Notes: generated by a model from the letters alone, not told the origin. A stretch of DNA of 64,000 nt from Sordaria brevicollis (GCA_033439795.1 JAUTDP010000003.1:434001-498000); one strand, 5' to 3'; numbered from the stretch's first letter, positions 11,325 to 24,240 are shown. Numbers and translations are program-made.

Positions 11325-13365
11325 TGCTCGTGGTTGTTGTTGTTGTTGTTGTGATGCTCGAAGCGGATATAGGTGTAACCTATGGTCTCAGACCAAAGGA
11401 AAACCACAGGTAGAAAAGAAAAGGAGAAAAGAAAAAACAAGTATACAAAATGTCGATATGTCCTCCGCGAAGTGAAGTCGTTGTCCAATGTATCGTATCC
11501 TCGCCAAAAGGTGTAAAGGGGAGGAAAGTCTAAACCACTTCCAGATGGTAAGACGAAGTATGGAAGTCGAGAATCGAAAATCGGAGTTGATCAACCGACC
11601 AGTCGGGTAGAAACCAAGGATCCTCGTTCCTGAAGGTCCTTGCGGGTAACAGATGATCTTGTGTGTAAGCGGGTAACTTTTGCAAAGAAAGAAAGATCGA
11701 CTTGTCTTTCTTTGTGTCACAGCTTTGATATGGGTGGAAGGCGCTTAGACAGTGTTCGAAAGGTACAAATAAAGGGTATTGTTGAACGCTGGTATGGAAG
11801 AAAAAACAATATGCTTGTGATGATGAGTAATGACGAGTCAAGGAAAGATAGAAAAATATGATGATAATGCTGAGACACAGAAAGCAGAAAGATGGGAGCA
11901 AAGGAGAAAGGAGAAAGAAAGAGAAGAGGAAGAAATCCAGACCAGAGAGGAAGATATCATGAAGCCAGTGCCCAACTCCAACCAAGCCAGTTGGGTACCT
12001 CTAGTTGCCCAGAACTAGCAACTAGCAACTAGCCTAGTTAGCTCCAGGAAAAAAAACCACATGGTAGTCCTCGATCCAAGCCTGCGATGACAGGTAATGT
12101 CGCGTCACGAAACTCCACACGCACACACCATTCCCTCTTCCTTTCGAGAGAAAGCCGCCCGCCCTATGAAATTTTCCTCCAAGCCTCGTTCGAGATCTTC
12201 CGACCCTATGGTTCGGAAGGCCCCGAAGGACTAAGCAGCCAAGGGCGGGCCAAGGGTAGGGAAGAGAGAGGGGGTCCAGTCCAGTCACAGACGCTGCGCG
12301 GCATCGTGAAATCACTGGATGGGCGGCGGCCAACTTTCGAGGCCCAGCCAAACACCGCTGAAAAAAATAACGGAAGCCGGCATGTCATGAACATGGGGAG
12401 AATGTGGTCCTGCATGGAAAAGTATTTGTCTCGATTCTTCCACCTCCATGATTCGCAATCATCCAATGCAGTCCTTTTTCTGTCGAAAAATGTCCACTCG
12501 GCATATCGATCCATGGCTGTAAATCCGTCTTCTGTCCAAGTCGAAATGTCCACTCCCCGGTTTGCCATGAAAGGCATTGTCCCCCTCTCCCTCCCTAGTC
12601 AGTCAGCCATATCTCCGCGCGGGCATATGGCACCATGGCATTGTATCCCCCCCATCTTAACAAAGAAATCACTGGCCATGAAGCGCCTACTGAAATCTCA
12701 TTCAAAATCAACTGGTGGTAGTTAAACCGTTACTTCACCTGCGTAAAGAAAAGGTGAGGTTACAAAAAGAGTCGAGTCGACCCCCTTTGTTTCCCAAAAT
12801 AAGCCACTTCATTCATTCCACCCATCTGATTGGTCGGCTTCATCTTCGAAATGCTAAAACGGGTTACAGCCGCCAGCGCCTCAGAGCCAATCATTTTGGC
12901 ATGACGGGGGTGTTCCTGAGGCTCTTTTAAGAAGGGGATAAAACCCCTGCATTTCGGGGTTTTGGCTTTTGGTGCTTGGTGGTGGGCGGGTGCGGATGTA
13001 ACCTCAGCTGCCCGTCAGCACTTTCTCTATGGTCTTGTTTGCCGCCGCTTCACCTTGGACCTTGGACTTCACCGGCTACGTACCGGTCACCGGGACGGTC
13101 AACGGATGGATACCTGCTCTTCTCTAGGAGCGCGCTTGATGAGGAAGATTTGAGGATTTTCGGGAGGTCACGATGGAAAGGAAATGGCGACGGGGTTCTG
13201 GCCGAAATTGAGAACGCGGGCGGCAAGAGTTGGGAGGTTGAAGAATGGAGGAGTTGATGGAAGAGAGCCAGGGAGGTCAGGTATAAATATGTGCTTTCAT
13301 CTGCATGTAAAATCGTTTGGTGAGATGCATTCATTCTTCTTAAACTGGTGATACCAACTTCTATC

Positions 13366-13502
13366 CAACCATGCCATGCCATGCGAATCAAGCAGCACGC
13401 CTGTATCCATCACAACTCCTTTGGTAGCTTTATAACACCATACCATGCTATGCTATGCTCGAAGCCATACCATGCTATGCCATGCTATGCTATGCTATGC
13501 GA
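13366..13502. repeat. ATGCC/ATGCT pentanucleotide microsatellite cluster
   Basis: Two clusters of interspersed CCATG/ATGCT units (13371-13383 and about 13441-13500), with units such as CCATGCTATGCTATGC repeated imperfectly. No coding meaning is visible. Confidence 0.7.
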
Positions 13503-13815
13503 CCCATTGCCTTATCAAAACGCAACTTCCACTTCCACGAGAAACACAACTCCAAGATGCACCTCCGGTCTATTGTATCAAGTGCGCTGTAGTAAGAAAT
13601 GCGAAATGTACTTTTTGTTGAAAAACGAGAACTCCGTAATCATGCTGCTTCCCAACCCCACCACCATGCCACATGCACCACGCACTCGACATGCACATGC
13701 ACACATGCTACTCCTCCCTACCACACCCTTCCAGACTCCCCTCTCCAAAACACCCATAACAACAAGACCACGGAGATGAACAACAACCATCATCCTAAGA
13801 CTTGGCAACCCATCT

Positions 13816-13958
13816 CTCCCACTCCTTTTCCCTTTCTCGCCTCTCCCTCGCCTCCCTCTCCTTCTCCCTTTCCCGCCTTTCCCTTTCCCGCCTCTCCCTT
13901 CTCTCCCTTTCCTTTTCCCGCCTTTCCCTTTCCCGCCTCTCCCTCAATCCTTCCCCAT
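13816..13958. repeat. polypyrimidine minisatellite just downstream of dim-2
   Basis: About 140 nt of nearly uninterrupted C/T on the + strand (purine on the dim-2 sense strand). A 29-nt unit is repeated exactly at 13871-13899 and 13916-13944, with degenerate copies around it. It lies 60-200 nt past the dim-2 stop, so it is probably in the 3'UTR or terminator area of that transcript. Confidence 0.75.
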
Positions 13959-14013
13959 CACGTCTTCTACGACCCAAGGATCTCCGAGGCGTAGACGGTG
14001 ATGCCTCATCGCA

Positions 14014-17000
14014 CTACAACTTGACAACCGTCATACCATTGACCGTCGTAGTCTCGTATTCTTCCGGTCCTAGCGGTTCTGCGTTGTCATAGTCTTCTTC
14101 CTCGTCTTCGTCCATAATCTCATCGTCGTCGTCGTGGGGATAGGAGTTGACGCCGTTGCAATCGCCATCGAAACCTTCTTTGTCGTAAATCTCTTCGTAG
14201 GATTCGGAGTCTGATTCCTCGATGAGGATGGGGGAGTTGCTGGGGTTGGTGGTTGCGGGTGGCACGCGGGATACTTGGCGGGGGGACTGTCTGGATGACT
14301 TCGTCGATGCTTGCCGAGATGACTGTCTAGATGCTTTCTTGGAAGGTACCCTGAGGTTATCCATAGAAGCGTCCACCTTCTGCAACTTCCTGGCTCTTCC
14401 ATCCTCTTCATCCCCAGAAGGTGAGCTCCGTTTCCTCGACACCTGTTTCACCTCCGTCACATCCGCCATCTCAATGTCATCATCATCATCATCCGACAAA
14501 AGAGAAATGGCCGTCGCGGGCGTCGTACTACGTGACCTCTCGCTCTTGGAGTAATCATCGCCCTCCACAGCCGTAGGAACAGGTGACTTTGAGGGTCTCG
14601 TAGATTCAGTCCCCGCCACTTCCAGTAGTCCCGGCACCGCAAGACCATTACTCCTCACCTCCCCCTCCACCATGCCCGTCACCGTAACTCCAGCGGGCAT
14701 CTCATCATGAAGACCCCCCAACCACGCCTCCCTAAACTTCAACCCAATCGCCAACGCCATATGCCTACTCACACTATTCCCAATCAACCTCCACTGCTCC
14801 GACATCCTGCCCACCAGCACCTCCTCATCCAGATATCCCTGCGCCCGCTTCACCTCTTGGACCGTGTACGGGCGGTCCTCGTCCCAATGCAGACCCGCGC
14901 CCAACCTTGCATCACTAGGGTTACAGGTTGTGCAAACCGTCGGGAACAGAGTATTTGGGTTCAGGCGGCACCAGCCCTTGGAGTTCCCGCTCGTGCGGAT
15001 GGTGCCCTCGGCGGGGAAGTGCTCACGGTCGCCGTCAACCATGACGCCCTTGCCCTTGTTCCACGCTTTCATAAAGTTCTGGCCGTACGGATGGGTGGGG
15101 ATACAAGCGTACTGAGCTCGGCAGCTCATAGTCAGCCCGGCTGAGGTACGGTGGTCGGGGAAGGGTATGCATGCGTCCGGCTTGGAGTCGTAGATTGAAG
15201 GCAGGTCCGAGGTGGCTTCGCCGGCGGAAACGAACTTGAAGGCTGTCGGCGTAAACAATCGTTGGACGTACGACTCGCCGTTGCAGAGGGTGCCAACGTT
15301 GCGGTTCTTGTCCCTGTATTGAGAGTGAGAAGATAACGGCGGGTTAGGGAGAGGAAGGCCCGGCGCGGCAAAGTACAGGAATACGCGTTCACGGGATTGG
15401 GGGGCGCCGTGAGCCCAGGCGTCGCCGAGGATTAGCTGGGCTTGGTAGCCCATACCAACCAAAGCGCAGAAGAGTTGTGACAAGACGTCTTGCTTCCTGT
15501 TTGCGAAATTTTGCACGATTTGCGTGACGTTTTCCAGGACGCCGTATTTTGGTCGGTAGAAGTCGACGAAGGAGGCAAACGAGGCCACGAGAGACTGGTT
15601 CTTGATTTGGTTGAGAACCTTCTTGTCTTGGGTAAGGAGGGAGAAACCGGGGCAGGGGCTGCCGGCGGCGATGAAATCGACTTCACCTGGCCTAGGCACG
15701 TTGTCGGAGAATTTGCCCTAATCATCGTTAGCTAAACGGTTCGAAGTCAACCTCCTTCAAGACGAAAAGCTTCCTAGCTCTTCTAAGGCCAAAAGTAAAC
15801 ATACCTCCAACGCAAGCCTCAGCAAATCATCCACGCTCCCCAAAAATGGCTTCACTTTCTCCGGCTCCGGTGTATTAGCCATGTACGTATGGATAGCCTT
15901 ATCCCAAATATCGTTGGCCCAGCGCATCTCCACGACACCACCTTCTTCCAGGCCTCGCCCGAAATTGCCACCGCCGCAGTAGAGATCCATTCCCCTCAGC
16001 TTGGGCTTGTCGAATTTCCCGAGCGGATTAAATCCCTGGCGCAAGCTGGTAGGGAATGTCGTCAAAGGAACGCACTTCCCATCCTCCTCAAGCCGATGAG
16101 TAATGAAGAACATGTTCCCCGTTCCTCCCCGGTCATACGGACAGGGTATCTTCTCGTCCGGCCGGAAGAACCGTACAAGACACTTTCCCATAAGTCTCCC
16201 GACTGAAAGCTGGATGAGGTCTTCGGTATAGACAAGTTCGTTGGCCGGTGCATCGGGTCGATCCAGCTTCTGGCGGCGCAACAACTTTCTGAGCCACAGG
16301 AATGGTACCTCCCGCTCATCTTGAAAGTACTCGACAACCTCAAAAGGCTCCAAGAACCGGTCCCACGGCGCCAGCTGCGCCAGCACCGTGTCCCCAGGCT
16401 TATACGGCGGTGTCTTTGGTTTTGGTGGCCGGTTGTGATAACAGGTTAAGTGCTCCTTTTGTAGCGTAACCCACCGGCGCTGCTCACTCTCGTACAACTG
16501 CCTGACGAAGAACTCGCCCTTGCCGGTTTCCGGGCTGCCGAACCAGTCGATCGGATGAACAGCGAGAATCTCATTTCCCTTGACCCGGGCCGGGTAGCCT
16601 TCGTTGCAAGTGCAGTGATTGGAAAGAAAGAGCTCGTTGTGCCATGGATATTTCATAGCGCAGCAGGGCGTGTCTTCCGGCCGGTAGAACCAAATGACAT
16701 CGAAGCTCTTATGCCCCCCCAGTCCGCGGCTCTTGGGTTTGGCAACATGGACCTTTTGCACGAGGCCGAACCATCGGTGATCATCCGTATCCATGGGCTT
16801 CCACTTGGTATCGGTGTTTGAGCTGTCGTCTCGGGGTGTTGAGATAACATCGCCAACCTTGATCTGCTCGACCAGCTCCTTAGAAAGGTACTTAACATTG
16901 GCTGGGTGAGTCTGTTCGGGTTGTGGCTGTGATTTCGGCTTCGGTTTTGGTTTGGGTTTGACGTTTTCCTTCTTCGGCGATATGCTGGTTTTTGGTGGGA

Positions 17001-18552
17001 GAACGTCCGAGGATACAATAGATATAACGTCGGACTCGATGGTTATCGTCTCTGAAACCTGCACTTGCACCGGCAACGGCTGGAGCGGCGTCGGCAGACT
17101 TTCCGTCGCGGTTTCAACCTTGTTGGTGTCGGCTTCCGTCTCGCCCTTGCTATCGCCCTCGATCTCGACCTCGAAGTTCACCTTAGTATCTTTCTTGGCC
17201 CTCTTAGTCGCCACCTTAAACTCCATGTCCTTCTCCTTCTCCGCATCCTCGCCGGCCAACCTCAACACCTTTCCCAGAATCATGTGCCCAAAGCAGTCCT
17301 TGATATACGGAGTAACAATGGTCGCATCCACCGTTCGACTCCCCTCGGTGATCTTTGGCCCCGGCGGAACCAACACTCTCGTATATTCGCCAAGGTCGGT
17401 CACCATGAGCTCCCGGAAAAGCGGGTGTCTCGCGGCCCTCTTAGCTTCCGGCACACCGTTGACCTCCTTCCAGATAAACGCAAGGTTGGCCGACACAGAC
17501 GTCCGGTAGTCATCGCTGGGGTGTTGCGCCTTCCAAGCTTGGAAAGCCTTTGACCTCCCATGAACCTTTGAGACCCACTGGATAAAGTCAGATTTGAAGC
17601 AGCTGAGGGTAACCTCCCTCTTCTTCTCCACCATGCGGGCGCAATAATCGACAACATGTTTTCCCAGATCGGCGATCCACAGAAACGGCCGGTAAAACCG
17701 TTCGTACTCCAACGCGGGCTTCTTGAGCATGTAGTAAATTTCCTCTTTGGCGTTGAGTACGGAGCGCACCCAGATCTGGCCGTTGACGCTGTGCCTCGAC
17801 GCACCGTAATTGCCCACCGGCAGCTCGAATACCTCCACGCCCGTGACGTAGTGTTGCTTATTGCCGAGTTTTAGCGTCCCGTCAAAGTAGTAAATGTTGT
17901 GCCTCATCTTGGCCGATTTCAGCTGGAGCGGCCGCATTTCTTTTTCATAGCCCTTGTAATTGACGTAAAAGGTGAAGTCTTGAAGCTCGAATTCGATGTA
18001 ATCATTTTTGGTTTTGCCAGCGGCTCTCGCGGCTCTCAACAGATCTTGAACCGCCACGCGCTCGGGGGTTGACGGGGGTGGGGGGAGGGGGTTGTCGTCT
18101 TCGTCGAGTTTTGCAAATGTCGACCGAGGGTTTATCAGGGTCGATACAGGCAGTTCGACAAAAATAGGATGACTACGTTCAGCCACGAAGTCGTCGCAGT
18201 CTGGACTCTCATCGTCGAAGCCATCTGGTAGGTCCGCCTCATCCTCGGACTCTGGCGCGGGCTCGATGTTGTTCAGGTCCGACTCAGCCTGAAGTTGCTG
18301 CTGGAGTTCGAGCTCTAGGTCCAGTTGATCGTCGGGGTTTTCTGGGATATCCGTCGCTACCCCTACGGGCTCATAGGGCTCCTCCTGCTCGGCTGTCGGG
18401 AGTGGTTGAACGTATTGACCATCACCGACCTCTGGTACTAAGCCTTGACTGAAGGCCGACGCGAACATATCGAGATAGTCGTCCTGGACGCCCATAGCGT
18501 CGGGTGGTACATCGATAAACATGGCTCGGTGGCCGTTATCCGGCGAGTCCAT
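14014..18552 (-). CDS. dim-2: DNA (cytosine-5) methyltransferase DIM-2
   Basis: Two exons: 18552-15805 and 15717-14014, with an 87-nt intron (GTATGT, GCTAAC, TTAG), giving 1,483 residues from the first ATG. DIM-2 is the methyltransferase responsible for DNA methylation in Neurospora, mostly at RIP-mutated DNA and guided by H3K9 methylation through HP1. The N-terminal third is acidic. A long BAH-type targeting region follows. The catalytic domain begins near residue 850 with motif I (MDLYCGGGNFG), then GSPCPGFS with the catalytic Cys near 938, YGVLENVTQ (motif VI), SRERVFLYFA (motif VIII) and LIGNSVSRHM (motif X). The tail is Ser/acidic and disordered. The frame extends 13 codons upstream of this ATG but has no earlier ATG. 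From memory the published protein is nearer 1,450 residues, so start choice or strain differences should be compared. The whole catalytic set is intact. Confidence 0.96.
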
Positions 18553-21100
18553 AACTTGCGAACTGGGCGTTTTACTTTCGAAGCCGTACAATATTCAAGC
18601 CAAGATGATGAGGTTGAAAGTCAACAGTAAACTTTTAGCGAGAATAAGGCGGCGGGGTGGTAAGGCGAGGAGGTATTCGAAGTATGTCCTGGCTAATACA
18701 TATGGTGACTGGCTGGCTGCGATGCTGAACTTTCGGGATGTTATTCCATGTTGAGAATGGGTTTGAGTTGAGTGGGTGATGATGAGGTGAGAGAATCGAG
18801 AAAATAAAAAATCTGGAATTCCCCCGTTTAACGACGATGAAAGGCGAGGTGTACTGGAATGAGCATAGCCGGTTTGTATATAAAAGGGAAGGATACAAAA
18901 TAAAAGCAACAATAAGTCGAAGAACAAGAGTTTTCTTATTCGTATCGTTGGTGGCCCCTGGTATGTGCAAGTTCGTCCTATTGTTGTATCTTGAAAGAAT
19001 ACCGTCCCTAGAAAGTGTTTTTGGCTGTCGCGTGGCCGTGGGGAGGGGGGGTCGTGGTAATGGTATTGATGAGAATGGCGGGCTCACGGGTGAATAAGTG
19101 AGATACGTTGGTGGTCGTGGAGGAGAAAGGAAAGGATGAAAAGCAAACCAACTCAGAAACCACAACGAATCAACATTTTCCTTTTTTTTTCATCCAGTCT
19201 CCTCCTCCCTTGCCCACTGCACCAAAATGGAATCCGCAACTTCTTTCTTTCCTTCCCGTTGCGGATTGCGACTCAAGGACCTGCCAGTGGCCCAGTGGTG
19301 GCTCCTCCCCAGTCGAAAAAACTGACTGGGATGTTGCAGCGAACGGAACTTCCTCGAGGAACGCGTTCTCCCGCGACTGTGGATCTCCACTCCAGTCCTT
19401 TGTCGAGGGTTTCGCAAGGGTTAGCAGTGCGAAGAAAACAACGCCAAGACGTGCCAATTGTCCAATCACAAACGGAGTGCGGTCCTTGCCGTTTGCGGAT
19501 CTTATTCTCCAAACCTCAGGGACCCACCAAACGCCGGTGAAAAGACCCACTTTCATCCGGTCTGCTGCTCCGATGCCCGGACGCCCATCGGGAACTGAGA
19601 CCGAATCGGAGCTCAGACCAGCTCATGTCGGGATTCGAAATCGGGTACATATTCATTGAGACCCTCCAGACGTCATCAAGACTTTCGAAATACTTCGGGA
19701 CTATTATATGTTCAATAAGCTCTTTTTGAATAGCCAGACAACTCCGACATCAGATTGATAGGCACGAGCATGGGTCCCATCCAAGTCGAACCAAAAGTCC
19801 AAATCCACCTCGACGAGGGCTCCCGAACAGCTAGGGTCTTTTTGCATTAGAAAGTGACGCCCTGGGTCACCGGCAGCTAGAGCGATGGTCTATAATGTAT
19901 TTAGATAGCTGTCCCACGTTCCTACAGTGTTGATTCGCAACTGAGTGTAAGCCATCAGTTCAGTCACTCGCAATGATTTGAGCTTTGGAAGATTATAAGC
20001 GAACTTAAAGGTAACTGCTGGGTTGAGAGAAAGAAAAGTTGAAGGTGAGAAATGAAAGAAAGGGAAAAAGGGAGAGAGGGAGAAACGGGAGGTAAGAAAG
20101 GAAAACATCGAAAAAGGTTGGTGATCTCAAGGGCGTGTCGTTCTGATGCGATTTGGCGTATACAAAAAATGTCGACAAAATCATCCATCCAAACTTTTTC
20201 TAAATTCCCCGCCATTTTTGTCCTAGCTCGCACTTGATTCTGGAAGCTCTGAATCAACTTGGTTTGGATTGAGTTCTCTTCCTGGTGGCGAGCATGATGG
20301 ATTTCTCTAAAAGTTGTACGCCAGTCGTACGAGAACAAGCACGCCGCAACGTTCTTTCTAAAATGTGTCCGACACCATATGAGGTTATTCTTCAAGCGGA
20401 CGAATCTTTCTCCTTGTTCCAATTCATACCATCTTTCTCTATTTTCTTCCCCATCCGTCTTTTCTAGTTCATCTTTCTGTTTCCTTCCCTAACCATTCCT
20501 AAAGTTGCCCTATACGGAGTTCAAAGCGTCCAACAGCAGAAAAGAAGAACATACGCATGATATCTCCCCGCGGCTAATCGCTGTGTCAAGCCAAAACGAT
20601 AAGAGACTGTTGTTCCAGCTGGCCCGGGCCATCATTTCAGTTGTACCTCTTTGGACTTGACACTGAAACGTGGATCTATCCCGAGAAAGCATCAAAGGTT
20701 GGGTCCTGCTTGTGGTGGAGCTGTTGCAGCTGGACCTCGTAGACTTTGTGTTTGAGAGTCTTGACGAATACCATTTGGATTATTGATAGAAGCAGGTTTC
20801 CGTCATGACAGGCGCTCATCGATTCGAACACTCATATTCCATTACCGTAGTCAAACTATTAAATGTAAAAGTATTGCAATATTAACTCTCTTCGAACCAA
20901 AGCTCTAGTACCAAAACAGACATCTAAACAACCAACTATCCCAAACCGCTCCTGTGCTCGCTCGCTCTCTTGCTTGCTATCTATATCTAGGGTATCTTCC
21001 ATCTCTAAGATCCCAACGTAGTAACGTACTGTATACCGTAATAGTTATCTGTTTCAAAGCCTCTGAGCACCATCATCGCTCATGCCCTGCCGTCTGCCGT
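18553..21100. other. intergenic region upstream of dim-2
   Basis: This holds the dim-2 promoter and the 3' flank of the next - strand gene. Overlapping small frames occur on both strands around 19.1-19.7 kb, none with motifs. The 20.0-20.1 kb stretch is purine-rich (GGGAAAAAGGGAGAG type). I see no tRNA or other RNA gene. Confidence 0.4.
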
Positions 21101-24100
21101 TTAAACCCTCCTCCTCCTCAACTCATCTCCAAGCACGTCGTCGTCATCACTCATCTCAACCTCAGGGTCCTGTATCCCCCTACCAGTAGAGGTATCCGCT
21201 CCTCCCCCTTCACTCCTAGGCTCATTATAAACCTTCCTAAACATCTCCGACTTGCACTTCAGCCTAGGGGCATCACTCAACTGCCTACTTATCCACCGTT
21301 GCGCCACAACCGCATCCGTCCCCTTCAGGTCTCTGTCTCTGTCCTCCGTCCCGTCAGGCGGGAGATACCAAGTACACCCCTGCGTGTGTCTCAGAGCGGC
21401 AAGTTTGTTCCTCGTCCACTTGAGCATGTTCTTCAACTCCTCGTCCACGGGCAAGTGAGGCCACATTTCGATGAAATACGCGAACGCGAGGTTCAAAACC
21501 TCATGCTCGGTTTCGCCTGGTTCTCTTGCCGTTTCTAGAATGCGCGGGTCGGTCCAGGAGTCGATAACCCAGTTTACTAGGTTCAGCATCAGCCGGGCGT
21601 TGCCGAGACATCCCAGGGCTTGCATGTACCGGAGGATATGAGGTGCCGTTAGGGAGTACTGGAGAGTGGGAAGCTCGAAGCGCGCTGATGAGTCACTGGA
21701 CACGACAGGCCTGGTTATCTCTTTGAATGTGGCGTGGAGTTTCTCGGCGGCTGAGCGAATGACTGGCACCATTCTTGGATCGCCGTTCTGCTCGGTTGTT
21801 GTTCTTGTAGCCACTGCTTTTCTCGTTTCAAATGCTAGTGTGGTCGTCGACTTTCGTACCATGCGGCTCAGCAGGTCGAACATGACAATGTCCAAGCCTT
21901 TTCTCTCTATCGTGCGCTCAAACACGTGCATGAACACCTTCAGCGTATTCAAGTGTGGTTGCTCGCCTTCCTTCAACATGATAAACTTGTCGGTGGCCAG
22001 CGCGCTGAGGATGATGTGCCACGGGCGCTTGTCCTTGTGGGCAGCCCTTGCGTTTCCCTTTTGGTACAGCCTGGCGAGCTTGATAGCCAGTGGGATGTGA
22101 TTATGGGAGAACGAATGAGGATCCGGGCTTATGTAGTTGGAATGCGTTTTGCACAACAGCTTGATCCACGCATTAAAAACGCGAGTAGGGAGAGTGCATA
22201 TCTGCTCAACATTTTCGGACCACCCCACCAAGGCTTTTCTCGCGCCTGCGCTGTACATGCCGTCCTTGATGTATTGTAGCCCAGCCTCAAGGGAATTGGC
22301 GTTTTTGAGCATCACCTCGAGGACCCGATCGCTTGGTCGAATGTTGCCATCTCGCATTTGCTGATACAAGTCCTCGGGAGACGGAGGAGTAAGTCTCGAG
22401 ATCTCGTAGGCGCTGAGATTGCCGTCGTGAACTGGAAAGACAAAATACGGCGAGTCGCCCGGTAGCAGTTGGCTGCCTGGGGGCACTTCCGCTGCATACA
22501 GCTTTTCCAACATGGCAGCATACACATCCGCAATCGGCCGCAGGTTGGGTCGAGGAGGTCTCTGAAACTCTATCCAGGCCTCCCTAACGTTGCGCGTAGC
22601 CCGGATGGCTGCAATCCAGATGGCGTTAACATTCATGTGGGAGCTACTGGATTTGGGCGGTCCGTCGGTCCTGGTCATTATCGAGCGCTCTCGGCCGGGT
22701 ATTGAGCCACCCAGAATGGTCAAAGCGACATCAGTAAGTCGAGAGGGTACCCGTTTTCGATCATCATGATTCCTGCTTTAGCGCTCCGGCTCAGATCTTC
22801 TTGACGATCGCGTTTCTCGTCCACTCCATCCCAGGCTAAACGGTATGGTGGCCAGGTTTTTGCGGAACGGATCGTGGCCTTTCTCTCCTCTGCTGTCTTT
22901 TTCAGCCCAAGTAACACTCTTCTTATTGACCGGTAGCCGTTCTGGGTGATCAATAAGTGAGGTCTCATTGTGACCGACGTGGTTAGCAGGACCTTTTGGG
23001 CTTCCCAGTTGTGACGGACGTTCATGTAAGGATTGATGGGCGACCTCTTTGAGAGACCACAAATAGCGCTGTTGAATACTCGGTTCCTTATTCTCTGCCA
23101 TTTTTGTTCGTCATAACCTCCAACGCCACCGCGGCAGGTTTCGATGTAAGCTGCAACGAGGTGAGCAACCGAAATCAGAGCAGCAGGCCATATGGCCGCA
23201 CAATGTTGCCTGAGTCGATTCATCATGACCTGGAAGGCGTCATCTCGGAGTTCTGGTCCAACACGTTCCTCTTCCGGTTTCTTTCTCGGTTCCAGGTAGT
23301 GGCGGGAGATGTAATCGAAGATGGCAGCGAGGCTATGCGCTTCGTATATCCTTTTGTCGCGGCCGAGGACCATGTTCATGAGGAAGAAGGGCTTGAAAGT
23401 GTCGCGAGAGACGAACCGCTTGACGATCTCATCTCCAGTCTCTCCTTGCAAAATCCACGACCACTCTGCAAGATCGCTGGTGCTGTACCCCTTATTTTCA
23501 AGACGCTTGATGCGCCAATCCCACTCATGCTCTGTTTCCAGATAACGTTCGAGTCCCGAAATATTGTAGAAGGAACGGCCAGTCCTGCGCAAGTGCGCTA
23601 TCCGTTGCTTGAACATGAACTGTCCCAGTGAACCGGGCAGTCGAGGATACCTATTGCTGGCAAACGACCGGAGGACATGCCACTTTTCACGAGGAAATCG
23701 CCGCCCTTTTCGCCTGATGAAACTAGCAAGCACCTTGGACGGCGAATACGGGGTGAATTTTGCAGCAAAGGGCGTTTGTATCCCAGAAACCGGAGGCTCA
23801 TCATGTCTCTTGCGGCGTCTCAAAGCTTCCGGACTGCTATGCCACAGCAGTGTTGACAGATCGTCGTCCGATGTGGTGGAGGCATCGAGAGACGGAGCGG
23901 GTCTGGCCGGGTCCGTAGAGCCCGGGCCGGTGGGGAGGACATTTTCGGCATCGGGCCCGGCGCCGGCGGGGGTGGCAGCGGCAGCGGCAGCGGCAGCGGT
24001 CGATTGTCTTCGGGAAGTAGGCGATATCGAAGAGGAGCACACGGAGGACCAAGCGGAGACGGGGAGGTGCTGCTTTTCCAATTGTGTCAGTGCTCAAAGG

Positions 24101-24240
24101 CCACGGACAAGGTACCCAAGGGTGAGAGAGTCATGAGGGTTCCACATGTTTACCTGGCAGAACCACGTCGATGTCGTTGTCGCGAGTCGTCGGCCTGTGG
24201 CTTGTACACCTCTCAGGGCGGAACCTTTAGTACCAGACAT
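21101..24240 (-). CDS. Uncharacterised fungal mitochondrial protein (frame broken once in this sequence)
   Basis: Exon 1 is 24240-24154 (29 codons beginning MSGTKGSALRG, Arg/Thr/Ala-rich, like a mitochondrial presequence). An 84-nt intron follows (24153-24070, GTAAAC, CTGAC, CAG). Exon 2 runs from 24069 to the stop at 21101. The frame that reads SRSAKAGIMMIENG closes at 22720-22722, while the frame reading DVALTILGG continues for another 540 codons. Total coding length is 3,056 nt, exactly one base short of a whole frame, which would give about 1,018 residues. No GT-AG intron of the right phase is found at the junction. The protein is helical and rich in Arg/Trp and resembles large fungal proteins of mitochondrial gene expression with PPR/TPR-like helical pairs, but I cannot name it. 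It is divergent from the MYST gene. Confidence 0.65.
22725..22765 (-). other. apparent one-base frame disruption within the 21.1-24.2 kb gene
   Basis: The upstream frame is coding-like to about 22745 and the downstream frame is coding-like from about 22757 on, so the lost base lies in this overlap. The overlap contains short homopolymers (AAAA, GGG, CCC). A single added base, or removal of two, restores one continuous frame. Confidence 0.6.

Larger units (their letters stand above)
11325..14013. other. intergenic region (leader of secreted-protein gene; downstream flank of dim-2)
   Basis: No recognisable gene. Open frames of up to about 210 codons near 12.1-12.7 kb exist on both strands but overlap each other and carry no motif. 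The region near 13341-13505 is rich in ATGCC/ATGCT pentamers. The 13.8-13.95 kb part is an almost pure pyrimidine tract (listed separately). Confidence 0.45.

Noticed and set aside
12087..12725. 212-codon + strand frame with an overlapping 123-codon - strand frame
   Set aside because: Mutually overlapping frames without motifs in an intergenic region.
15300..15372. Possible second dim-2 intron (CTAAC and ATACAG on the sense strand)
   Set aside because: Removal would delete the conserved motif VIII area and shift frame; the continuous reading matches methyltransferase structure.
22720..24081. Treating 22720-24081 and 21101-22723 as two separate overlapping genes
   Set aside because: The second frame has no good ATG start near its beginning, and the total length is one base short of a single frame; one disrupted gene is simpler.
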